A DNA stretch of 29,450 nucleotides. Source: an uncultured Ruminococcus sp. (GTDB lineage: Bacteria; Bacillota; Clostridia; Oscillospirales; Ruminococcaceae). The notes beneath the pieces are model-generated. The model was not told the origin of the DNA. It made no database searches and worked only from the letters and a program-made list of their open reading frames with translations. Positions 1 through 7,227 of the stretch are shown in pieces. The position numbers and the translations under genes were made by a program. The stretch spans positions 1 through 29,450 of the forward strand of contig CAMJES010000003.1 of assembly GCA_946404705.1 (NCBI GenBank). Direction: 5' to 3'. Position 1 is the first letter of the stretch. The number at the start of each line of letters is the position of its first letter.

Positions 1-6
1 TTCGAT

Positions 7-213
7 AATTCTTGCAGAATTAACGTAAACTTTCGTCCGCTTCGCGGTTTTAACGACATACGTTGGATTGCAATAAATCCGAATTCCGAATTCCGAATTC
101 CGCATTATTTTCGCCCCTCGCCACCCTTTGAACAAAGCGAAATTCTTGCAGAATTAACGTAAACTTTCGTCCGCTTCGCGGTTTTAACGGCAGATGTTGG
201 AGTTCGCAATAAT
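7..213. repeat. two-copy imperfect direct repeat, intergenic
   Basis: A 49-base block (7-55) recurs exactly at 141-189. Each copy is followed by related sequence (CGTTGGATT-GCAATAA near 61-76; ATGTTGGAGTTCGCAATAA near 193-211) and then by short AT-rich 7-mer tandems: GAATTCC repeated three times at 81-101, and ATTACG-type units at 212-262. The block holds two small dyads, AATTCT-TGC-AGAATT and CCGC-TTC-GCGG. No coding sequence is seen. It lies just downstream of the methionine synthase stop, where no conventional U-tract terminator is visible, so it may double as a 3' end structure. The copies are seen directly; any function is inference. Confidence 0.85.
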
Positions 214-264
214 TACGCAATTACGATGCCCAACCTTGTTGTGCATTACGAATTACGCATTAAT

Positions 265-2643
265 TTAGCCGTATATTCGCTTTGCGACGTCAACCGTTTC
301 CTTTGCGTCCTTTGCATAGAAATCTGCACCGATACTGTCGGCATACTCCTGCGTTAGCACCGCGCCGCCGACTACGACTTTACACTCGGGGTACTGCTCA
401 CGAAGCAGCTTTACGGTATTCTCCATTGAACAGAGCGTTGTTGTCATTAGTGCGGAAAGTCCGACAAGCTTGACTTTATGTTCTATCGCTGCGTCGACGA
501 CCGCTTGATAATCGACATCTCTGCCGAGGTCGATAACCTCATAGCCATAATTTTCCAGCAGCACCTTGACGATATTCTTTCCGATATCGTGGATATCGCC
601 TTTGACTGTTGCCAACACGACTTTTCCCTTTACCACGGGTGCGGAATTGTTCTTTATCATATAGTTTCTTATGACTTCAAACGCACCCTGCGCAACGCCT
701 GCGGACATTATAAGCTGCGGCAGGAAGATTATGCCCTTTTCAAAGTCCTCACCTATTTTATCAAGCGCAGGGATGAGGATATTATCGACTATCTCCATTG
801 AATCGGTGGTCAAAAGCAGCTCCTCGGTGAGCTTTGCGCCCTCCGCTTTAAGTCCGTTCTTTACGCAGTACATAAGGTCATGCGATTCGCCGCCGACAGC
901 TTTCGGAATTGGACTCGGCGGCGTTTTTTCTCCTGCATAAGCTGCAATAAAATCTACGGAATTGACATCTATCGCCGTCAGCAGGCGATATGCACGGACT
1001 GCACCTGTCATAGACGCAACGTTAGGGTTCATTATCGGCAGGTCAAGTCCGTTTGTAAGGCACATCTGCAGGAAATTGCAGTTGATAAGCTCACGGTTGG
1101 GCAGTCCGAACGAGATATTCGAAACTCCAAGCACCGTTTTCAGTCCAAGCTCTGTTTTTACTCTGTGCAGAGCCTCGACCGTTTTCATAACATTTGCCTG
1201 CTCGGCGGAAGCTGTGAGCGTTAAGCAGTCTATGAAGATATCCTCTTTCGGAATACCCATTTCAAGAGCCTTGTTCATAATACGCTCGGCAATTTCAAAG
1301 CGCTTTTCCGCAGTTTTGGGGATTCCTCCCTCGTCAAGCGTAAGTCCGACAACGGCGGCGCCGTATTTTTTAACGATAGGAAGTATCTTCTCCATTGAGC
1401 CTGCTTCGCCGTTTACGGAGTTTACGATAGCCTTGCCATTATAAACACGCAGAGCGGCTTCAATTACCTCGGGAATGGTCGAGTCTATCTGGAGCGGCAG
1501 GTCTGTAACGCCTTGGAGAGCCTTGACCGTACGCACCATCATAGCCTTTTCGTCAATTTCGGGCAGTCCGACATTTACATCGAGTATTTCTGCGCCTGCC
1601 TGCGACTGCTCTATCGCCTGACCGAGAATATAGTCGATATCGCCCTTGCGCAGAGCCTCCTTGAACAGCTTTTTGCCCGTCGGGTTGATACGCTCGCCGA
1701 TTATCCTCGGCTGGTTGATAACAACGACCTTTTCTGCGGAGCAGACAGCTGCTTCTTTCTGCGGCGTGTTTTTCTCATATTTAAGCGTTGCAAGCGCATT
1801 TTTCAGCGCACGGATATAGTCGGGGTTTGTTCCGCAGCAGCCGCCCGTCAGTTTTATGCCGTATTTAACAAGCTTTGCGGCGCTTTCGGCGAACTCCTCG
1901 GGAGTGACGTCATATTCATTTGTAACGGGGTCGGGAAGACCTGCGTTCGGCTTTGCAACGATAGGAAGGCTTGTCCACTTGGAAAGCTCTTCGATAACGG
2001 GTGCAAACTCACGAGGCCCGAGTGAGCAGTTAACGCCTATCGCATCTGCGCCCAGACCTTCAAGCGTAAGCGCCATTGCGCCGACCGAACAGCCTGTAAA
2101 TGTGCGCAGATTTTGCTCAAACGTCATTGTAACGATAACGGGAAGCTCGGAATTTTCCTTTGCCGCAAGCAGCGCAGCTTTAGCTTCGTAAAGGTCGGTC
2201 ATCGTTTCGATAACGATAACATCTGCGTCCTTTCCTGCGAGCATTTCTTCCTTGAAATAGTCGTAGGCTTCCTCAAATTTGAGCGTTCCCGTCGGTTCAA
2301 GCAGCTGACCTATCGGACCTATATCAAGCGCAACAAGAGCCTTGTCGCCTGCTGCTTTTTTTGCGTTGCTTATTGCGGCGGAGATAAGCTCGTCAACGGT
2401 TTTTCCCGTTTCCGCCATTTTATAGGCATTCGCACCGAACGTATTCGCATAAACTATCTGCGAGCCTGCGTCAACATAAGCCTTATGCACCGATGTGATA
2501 AGCTCGGGGGCGTTGATATTCAACAGTTCGGGAACTTCGCCCGTTTTAAGTCCGCTTTTCTGCAGCATCGTTCCCATGCCGCCGTCAAGAAAGACAAACT
2601 CGTTATCGTTCAAAAGCTTGTAAAAGCGTTCTTTTTTAGTCAA
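265..2643 (-). CDS. metH: cobalamin-dependent methionine synthase, catalytic subunit without reactivation domain
   Basis: Transfers the methyl group of methyltetrahydrofolate to homocysteine through a cobalamin cofactor, in the cytoplasm. Numbering from the proposed start: homocysteine methyltransferase barrel about 1-295, with Zn-binding Cys206 in VNCS and Cys269/Cys270 in GGCCG; pterin-binding barrel about 310-580, starting at IGERINPTG; cobalamin cap and Rossmann domains about 605-792, with D683-x-H685-x-x-G688 in GDIHDIGKN. The C-terminal AdoMet-binding reactivation domain of long MetH is absent and is encoded by the gene just upstream. An ATG exists at 2706, but family proteins begin close to the LLND..FLDGGMGTMLQ segment. 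A TTG at 2641-2643 fits better: it overlaps the upstream stop (TTGA) and has AGGTG six bases before it. This gives 792 residues. Confidence 0.95.
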   Translation of the reverse strand: MTKKERFYKLLNDNEFVFLDGGMGTMLQKSGLKTGEVPELLNINAPELITSVHKAYVDAGSQIVYANTFGANAYKMAETGKTVDELISAAISNAKKAAGDKALVALDIGPIGQLLEPTGTLKFEEAYDYFKEEMLAGKDADVIVIETMTDLYEAKAALLAAKENSELPVIVTMTFEQNLRTFTGCSVGAMALTLEGLGADAIGVNCSLGPREFAPVIEELSKWTSLPIVAKPNAGLPDPVTNEYDVTPEEFAESAAKLVKYGIKLTGGCCGTNPDYIRALKNALATLKYEKNTPQKEAAVCSAEKVVVINQPRIIGERINPTGKKLFKEALRKGDIDYILGQAIEQSQAGAEILDVNVGLPEIDEKAMMVRTVKALQGVTDLPLQIDSTIPEVIEAALRVYNGKAIVNSVNGEAGSMEKILPIVKKYGAAVVGLTLDEGGIPKTAEKRFEIAERIMNKALEMGIPKEDIFIDCLTLTASAEQANVMKTVEALHRVKTELGLKTVLGVSNISFGLPNRELINCNFLQMCLTNGLDLPIMNPNVASMTGAVRAYRLLTAIDVNSVDFIAAYAGEKTPPSPIPKAVGGESHDLMYCVKNGLKAEGAKLTEELLLTTDSMEIVDNILIPALDKIGEDFEKGIIFLPQLIMSAGVAQGAFEVIRNYMIKNNSAPVVKGKVVLATVKGDIHDIGKNIVKVLLENYGYEVIDLGRDVDYQAVVDAAIEHKVKLVGLSALMTTTLCSMENTVKLLREQYPECKVVVGGAVLTQEYADSIGADFYAKDAKETVDVAKRIYG

Positions 2644-3323
2644 TTTGTACACCTGCTTCCTCTTTTTCGGAATTCGCACCGTTCCCTCATCGAGCATACG
2701 GCGCACCCTCTGCGTTTTTTCTCTATCGGTTCAGCCGACAGTCCTATGACCGCCGTTACGGATTTTCTCGGTATCATTATAAAGCTTTCGTTCACGTTCA
2801 GTCCGATAGTCCGTCCTGCGTTCACGACCTCGACAAACTTTTTCTGACAGTCGATGGGCAGATCGCCGTAACCGGGAGAAAATCTCCATGTCATGTTCAT
2901 ATCGGGAAAGCTTTTGCGGATATCTTCTTCAGCTTTGTCACATATATACTCAATAGCGCAGCCTGCCATTGCGTCAATGACAACAGCCGCCGCCATATTT
3001 GATACCTGCTCCCTGCGTATAAGCACATCAACGTCCGAGCCTATCGTTGCACAGAGCAAGACTGCCTTTTCACACCCCGAAAGGTGTGAGCATATATCTT
3101 TGCCCGTCATTTCAAGGGTGCAGCCGTTTAAAACGACCCTTTCGCCGCTGTTTTCGGCAATATCAAAAACACGGTAGATGTATTTTCCTTTTGCCGCAGC
3201 AATAAGCTTTTCTTCGCATATATCCATAAGCGCAGTAAGGTTTTCATCGGGTGTACTTCCGCCTGCGGCAAGATAGCGCAGAGCCTCGCTGCGGTTTATG
3301 ACTTCGATTTTTACGGTATTCAT
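2640..3323 (-). CDS. methionine synthase reactivation (activation-domain) protein
   Basis: A 227-residue stand-alone version of the C-terminal MetH activation domain, which binds AdoMet to remethylate oxidised cob(II)alamin. The family signature is seen near RFSPGYGDLPIDCQKKF, followed by a NAGRTIGL..NESFIMIPRKSVTAVIGLS stretch that matches the usual RxxxGYGD...T/NES..M.P..SV pattern. The C-terminus is Cys-rich and basic (CAVCSMRERCEFRKRG). The ATG at 3321-3323 has AAAGGAAG five bases upstream; a TTG at 3344 is a weaker alternative. The stop overlaps the start of the catalytic subunit (TTGA), indicating translational coupling. The partner gene and shared operon strongly support the assignment. 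The split arrangement is known in Firmicutes. Confidence 0.9.
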   Translation of the reverse strand: MNTVKIEVINRSEALRYLAAGGSTPDENLTALMDICEEKLIAAAKGKYIYRVFDIAENSGERVVLNGCTLEMTGKDICSHLSGCEKAVLLCATIGSDVDVLIRREQVSNMAAAVVIDAMAGCAIEYICDKAEEDIRKSFPDMNMTWRFSPGYGDLPIDCQKKFVEVVNAGRTIGLNVNESFIMIPRKSVTAVIGLSAEPIEKKRRGCAVCSMRERCEFRKRGSRCTN

Positions 3324-3341
3324 TTTTTCTTCCTTTGAGTT

Positions 3342-3376
3342 CAAAAATGCAGAGAACGCTATTACGTCCTCTGCAT
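3342..3376 (-). terminator. intrinsic terminator after the isomerase gene
   Basis: The minus strand reads ATGCAGAG, an A/C mismatch, three more pairs, a six-base loop and the return arm CTCTGCAT, followed by five T residues. It sits seven bases after the isomerase stop and 19 bases before the methionine synthase reactivation ATG. It therefore either ends the isomerase transcript or attenuates read-through into the metH pair. Confidence 0.75.
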
Positions 3377-3383
3377 AAAATTA

Positions 3384-4865
3384 TCAATCAAACGGATTTT
3401 CCGTTTTGTAGAGCATACCCTTAGGCTGATTGAAGCCGATGCTCTGCACTCCGAGGTAACGGAACACGTTGAAAAGCGCTTTTCCGTTGTGGGAGAACGT
3501 TACCGCGCCGTGGTGAGGGAAACGTCCCTCGATAAGAACGTGACGGTAGAATCGTCCCATTTCCTTTATAGCGAAAACTCCGATGCCGCCGAAGGAACGT
3601 GTCGCAACGGGGAGAACCTCACCCTCTGCAACGTAGGCTTTAAGCTCTGCATCAGCATTGCTCTGAAGACGGAAAAATGTTATATCGGAAGGAGCGATGT
3701 CGCCCTCAAGCGTACCTCTTGTGATGTCGGGTTCCTTGTCGGGTTCAAGTCCTCTGTGCATGATAAGCTGGTACTTCATTTCCTTTGAGGAAAGCTTTTC
3801 TGCGGCTGTGTTTCCGCAATGGAAGCCCATAAATGTATCGGTAAGGGAGTAATCGAACTTACCCTTTATCTCGCTGTTGTAAAGATCGGCAGGAACGGTG
3901 TTGTTGATGTCGAGAAGCGTTACAACATCGTCCGAAACACATTGACCGATGAATTCGCTCAAAGCGCCGTAGATATCGACCTCGCAGGCGCAGGGGATAC
4001 CCTTTGCCGTAAGGCGGCTGTTAACATAGCAGGGAACAAAGCCGAACTGGGTCTGGAACGCAGGCCAGCACTTGTTTGCAAAAGCAACGTATTCTCTTGA
4101 ACCCTTGTGGCTCTCTGCCCAGTCAAGGAGAGTTATCTCAAACTGCGCAAGCTTGGGGAGAATGCCGGGCATCTTGTTTCCCGAGCCAAGCTCCGCTTCC
4201 ATTTCCTTTACAACGCCGTTTATTCTTTCATCGCCTGCGTGAGCGTTGAAAGCAGCGAAAAGGTCAAGCTCGGAGTTCTCCTCAATCTCAACGCCGAGGT
4301 CGTATAGTCTTGCTATCGGCGCGTTGCAGGCAAGAAAATCCTGCGGACGGGGTCCGAATGTGATTATTTTAAGGCTTGCAAGACCCAAAACAGTCCTTGC
4401 AACGGGGATAAATTCTGCTATCATATCTGCGACCTCGTAAGGATTTCCCACGGGATATTCGGGTATGTAAGCTTTGACATTTCGCAGTCCGATGTTGTAG
4501 CTTGCGTTGAGCATTCCGCAGAAAGCGTCGCCTCTTCCGTCGATAAGATTGTCGCCGAACTCCTCTGCGGCTGCGGCAAACATAACGGGCAGGCCGAATT
4601 TCTTTGCAAGGAGCGTTTCGGCGGTTTCGGGGCCGAAGTTTCCGAGATATACGACAAGAGCGTTCACTCCTGCGTTTTTCAGATCGTCAAGAGCCGAGAG
4701 CATATCCTTTTCATTTTCGACTGTAACGGGACATTCGTAAATTTCAATGCCCTTTTCCTTGCAGGCTTTTACAACGTTGCTTCTTCTTGAAGCGGAAAGC
4801 GACTTCGGGAAGCAGTCACGGCTTACAGCCGCAATTCCCAGTTTTACAGCAGGCATATTTTTCAT
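3384..4865 (-). CDS. L-fucose/L-arabinose isomerase family protein
   Basis: A 493-residue cytoplasmic protein of the FucI/AraA-like ketol-isomerase fold. The N-terminal half (to about 270) is Rossmann-like, with the segments KLGIAAVSRDCFP and LVVYLGNFGPETAETLL and the ITFGPRPQDF segment. The C-terminal half holds probable metal-site acids E295 in CEVDIYGA and D319 in LLDINN, and His in FHCGN (H349) and GRFPHHGAVTF. Families of this kind interconvert aldoses and ketoses (fucose/fuculose, arabinose/ribulose) using Mn2+. The exact sugar cannot be read from sequence, and no kinase, aldolase or transporter gene adjoins it. The ATG at 4865 is preceded by GAAAGGA; a second in-frame ATG three codons later is possible. 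A terminator follows the stop. Confidence 0.8.
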   Translation of the reverse strand: MKNMPAVKLGIAAVSRDCFPKSLSASRRSNVVKACKEKGIEIYECPVTVENEKDMLSALDDLKNAGVNALVVYLGNFGPETAETLLAKKFGLPVMFAAAAEEFGDNLIDGRGDAFCGMLNASYNIGLRNVKAYIPEYPVGNPYEVADMIAEFIPVARTVLGLASLKIITFGPRPQDFLACNAPIARLYDLGVEIEENSELDLFAAFNAHAGDERINGVVKEMEAELGSGNKMPGILPKLAQFEITLLDWAESHKGSREYVAFANKCWPAFQTQFGFVPCYVNSRLTAKGIPCACEVDIYGALSEFIGQCVSDDVVTLLDINNTVPADLYNSEIKGKFDYSLTDTFMGFHCGNTAAEKLSSKEMKYQLIMHRGLEPDKEPDITRGTLEGDIAPSDITFFRLQSNADAELKAYVAEGEVLPVATRSFGGIGVFAIKEMGRFYRHVLIEGRFPHHGAVTFSHNGKALFNVFRYLGVQSIGFNQPKGMLYKTENPFD

Positions 4866-4882
4866 TTTACATCGGTCCTTTC

Positions 4883-4913
4883 AAAAAAAGGCGGCACAGA
4901 GCAATGCGCCGCC
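4883..4913 (-). terminator. intrinsic terminator after the lipoprotein gene
   Basis: On the minus strand GGCGGC pairs with GCCGCC across a 12-base loop, followed by seven T residues. It ends the lipoprotein transcript immediately upstream of the isomerase start. Confidence 0.85.
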
Positions 4914-4929
4914 TCAGTTTATATTCAGC

Positions 4930-5592
4930 TTATTTGGTTTCGGGAGTATCGATAGCGACCTCGCTCTTAACGTCCTTTTCGGTAAGTTCGATCGCAAATT
5001 CCGTTGCATAGTAGCCGGGAACGTCGTTTACCGTATCGTATGTAAGCGTCATCGAGAAAACAAGGTCATAGCTGCTTGCGGATATCTTCTGGCTGTAAAC
5101 AAGCTCCATGTCGATATCTTCCGTTCCGACCATTGAGCCGCCTGCGACAGAACCCTCGTCAACGCAATGCTTTTTTATAAGCTCTGCGGTCTTGTTGTTG
5201 AAGTATTCCTCTGCAACTGTCCTCTCGATAAGGCAATGCACTTCTTCGCTGTAACCCTTGAGATAAATCTCTTCATCGCCCTTCTGTGTTCTGAAATTAT
5301 ATGTGATAATAGAATCATCGGCATAATAATACATATCCTCGGGCGGAACGAGCGCGGCAAGATCTATCATAAGGTCGGTATCGGTGTTTACGCTCCAAAT
5401 TGTAGTATCGTCCTCCCAGTAGAGTTCAACTCCGTCCGGCTGCATGGAAACTATCTTGGTAAGCGGCATACCGATCTTGATTTTTGTTAATATTCCGTTA
5501 TACGCGTTTTCCGCAGGTGCTTCTTCTCCGCAGGCAGCTAAAAGGAAAACGCAGGTGAGCATAGAAAGCAAAACCGAAATTACTCTTTTCAT
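4930..5592 (-). CDS. small lipoprotein of unknown function
   Basis: A 220-residue secreted, lipid-anchored protein. The N-terminus MKRVISVLLSMLTCVFLLAAC is a classic lipoprotein signal with lipobox LAAC (Cys21 from the proposed ATG). The mature part begins GEEAPAEN and has a short segment, ILTKIKIGMPLTKIVSMQPD, that resembles the first repeat of SmpA/BLIP-like small lipoproteins, but this is a weak likeness. The rest is acidic and mostly predicted beta strand. A TTG three codons upstream is also possible. The ATG at 5590-5592 has a rather distant AAGGGA. No function is recognised. It is divergent from the phosphorylase gene and has its own terminator, so it is probably monocistronic. Confidence 0.75.
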   Translation of the reverse strand: MKRVISVLLSMLTCVFLLAACGEEAPAENAYNGILTKIKIGMPLTKIVSMQPDGVELYWEDDTTIWSVNTDTDLMIDLAALVPPEDMYYYADDSIITYNFRTQKGDEEIYLKGYSEEVHCLIERTVAEEYFNNKTAELIKKHCVDEGSVAGGSMVGTEDIDMELVYSQKISASSYDLVFSMTLTYDTVNDVPGYYATEFAIELTEKDVKSEVAIDTPETK

Positions 5593-5767
5593 CGTTGTCA
5601 ACCGTCCCTTATATTTAATTTATTGTATAAACTGCACAATATAACGTTTAAGGGGAACAGCTTTCCCTAAAAATCGGCGTAAACGTTTTAAAGGCACATA
5701 TATCTGCATTTACCCTATATTGTAATACAAAACTGAGAAAAAGTCAACGAAAAAATCAAATTTTCTA

Positions 5768-5796
5768 TTGAAGAAAAAATTTAATTATGATAAAAT
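5768..5796 (+). promoter_or_regulatory. SigA-type promoter of the phosphorylase gene
   Basis: TTGAAG (5768-5773), a 17-base spacer, TAAAAT (5791-5796). The predicted start near 5803 gives a leader of about 90 bases that carries two short dyads (GGCGA...TCGCC and CCGTT...AACGG) before the AAGGAAG ribosome site. The rest of the 5593-5894 gap is AT-rich and must also hold the divergent lipoprotein promoter (possible -10 TACAAT on the minus strand near 5624). I see no gene in the gap. Confidence 0.8.
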
Positions 5797-5894
5797 AAAG
5801 AAAAAGGCGATAGAGATGTTCTTCGCCGAAATCCGTTTGGAAAGCTCTGAACGGCGCCTGTTTAAATTATAACCGGAAAGGAAGTTACACAGCA

Positions 5895-7079
5895 ATGTCC
5901 GATTTCAACACAAGAAAAGATAAGGTTTTTGACGCTTACGAAAAGCTTATCACACGCAAAAATGAAAAGACCGATTATATGGGAGGCGTTTACGACCGTT
6001 ACAAGTACCCCGTACTTACAGCCGACCACGCTCCCGTTATATGGAGATATGATCTTGACCCCGAAACAAACCCCTTCTTTATGGAAAGGCTTGGCATAAA
6101 CGCAGTCCTCAACTCGGGCGCTATCGAGCTTGACGGCAAATACTACCTCGTTGCAAGAGTAGAGGGAAACGACAGAAAGTCGTTCTTCGCTGTTGCCGAG
6201 AGCGACAGCCCCGTTGACGGCTTCCGCTTCTGGGATTATCCCGTACTCCTCCCCGACACGAACCCCGAAGAAACCAATGTTTACGATATGCGCCTTACAA
6301 AGCACGAGGACGGCTGGATATACGGAGTGTTCTGCTCCGAGAGCAAGGATACTTCCTCAAACGACCTTTCGGCGGCGGTTGCTCAGGCAGGTATCGTCCG
6401 CACAAAGGATCTTAAAACATGGGAAAGACTTCCCAACCTTAAATCAAAATCTCCGCAGCAGAGAAACGTTGTTCTCCACCCCGAATTCGTGAACGGAATG
6501 TACGCTTTTTACACCCGTCCGCAGGATGATTTCATTCAGACAGGCTCGGGCGGCGGAGTATGCTTCGGACTTGCAAAGGATATCACCCACGCCGAGATAT
6601 GCACCGAGGAAACGGTCATCTCACCGAGAGTTTACCACACTATCACCGAGGTAAAGAACGGCGCAGGTGCAGTTCCCATCAAAACTCCGAAGGGCTGGAT
6701 CCACATTGCCCACGGCGTAAGAAACACCGCAGCAGGTCTTCGCTATGTTATCTATGTGTTTGCAACCGATCTTAACGACCCCTCAAAGCTTATCGCGTCA
6801 CCCTCGGGACTTTTCATCGCTCCCCACGGCGGCGAAAGAGTCGGCGACGTTTCCAACGTTGTATTCACCAACGGCGCAATTGCCCGTGAAAACGGAGATG
6901 TTTACATCTACTACGCTTCCTCCGACACAAGAGTTCACGTTGCTTCGACTACTATTGAAAAGCTTATGGATTATACATTCAACACTCCCTCCGACCCTCT
7001 GCGTTCCGTTGACTGCGTAAAGCAGAGATACGAGCTTATCTCCAAGAACCTCGAATATATGAAAAATCATAAAGATTAA
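5895..7079 (+). CDS. 4-O-beta-D-mannosyl-D-glucose phosphorylase (GH130)
   Basis: A 394-residue cytoplasmic enzyme of glycoside hydrolase family 130, subfamily 1 type. It phosphorolyses mannosyl-beta-1,4-glucose to mannose 1-phosphate and glucose, the last step of beta-mannan and glucomannan salvage. Visible family features are LGINAVLNSGAIELDGKYY (about 66-84), the catalytic acid Asp131 in ETNVYDMRLT, HPEFVNGMYAFYTRPQDDF, the phosphate-binding-like HGVRNTAAGLRY segment, and YYASSDTRVHVA near the end. Length and the Asp131 position fit characterised Ruminococcus and Bacteroides enzymes. The start has AAGGAAG about ten bases upstream. Cellobiose 2-epimerase and mannanase genes, which often accompany it, are not adjacent. 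It has its own promoter and is followed by a terminator, so it is monocistronic. Confidence 0.93.
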   Translation: MSDFNTRKDKVFDAYEKLITRKNEKTDYMGGVYDRYKYPVLTADHAPVIWRYDLDPETNPFFMERLGINAVLNSGAIELDGKYYLVARVEGNDRKSFFAVAESDSPVDGFRFWDYPVLLPDTNPEETNVYDMRLTKHEDGWIYGVFCSESKDTSSNDLSAAVAQAGIVRTKDLKTWERLPNLKSKSPQQRNVVLHPEFVNGMYAFYTRPQDDFIQTGSGGGVCFGLAKDITHAEICTEETVISPRVYHTITEVKNGAGAVPIKTPKGWIHIAHGVRNTAAGLRYVIYVFATDLNDPSKLIASPSGLFIAPHGGERVGDVSNVVFTNGAIARENGDVYIYYASSDTRVHVASTTIEKLMDYTFNTPSDPLRSVDCVKQRYELISKNLEYMKNHKD

Positions 7080-7133
7080 AAGCATTATCGCATAAAAATT
7101 TAAAAAAGACTTTATTTTTTCCAAAATTTGAGT

Positions 7134-7139
7134 TATAAT
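7134..7139 (+). promoter_or_regulatory. candidate -10 box upstream of nadE
   Basis: A perfect TATAAT with a weak -35 (TTTATT, 17-base spacer). Initiation near 7146 would run directly into the hairpin at 7164-7199 before reaching nadE, so it may feed a terminated leader. No stronger promoter for nadE was found. Confidence 0.5.
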
Positions 7140-7163
7140 AGTATTTGAACTCACGGAAAAAGG

Positions 7164-7199
7164 AAAAACGCCGACCGTTATATCCGTTCGGCGTTTTTT
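7164..7199 (+). terminator. intrinsic terminator between phosphorylase and nadE genes
   Basis: AAAAACGCCGA pairs perfectly with TCGGCGTTTTT around a 13-base loop, then more T. It lies 85 bases after the phosphorylase stop and 29 bases before the nadE ATG, so it could also act as an attenuator for nadE. Confidence 0.85.
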
Positions 7200-7227
7200 A
7201 TTTTAATGATATAAGGAGATAAACGCT

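Noticed and set aside
1..264. A CRISPR array at the left end
   Set aside because: Only two copies with a spacing of 85 bases filled by related sequence, not unique spacers.
2113..2847. A 244-codon forward frame opposite metH
   Set aside because: Antisense to two confidently identified genes, no ribosome site, and a composition typical of a codon-position shadow.
3324..3383. A SAM or cobalamin riboswitch before the methionine synthase genes
   Set aside because: The gap is only 60 bases and is mostly a simple terminator hairpin.
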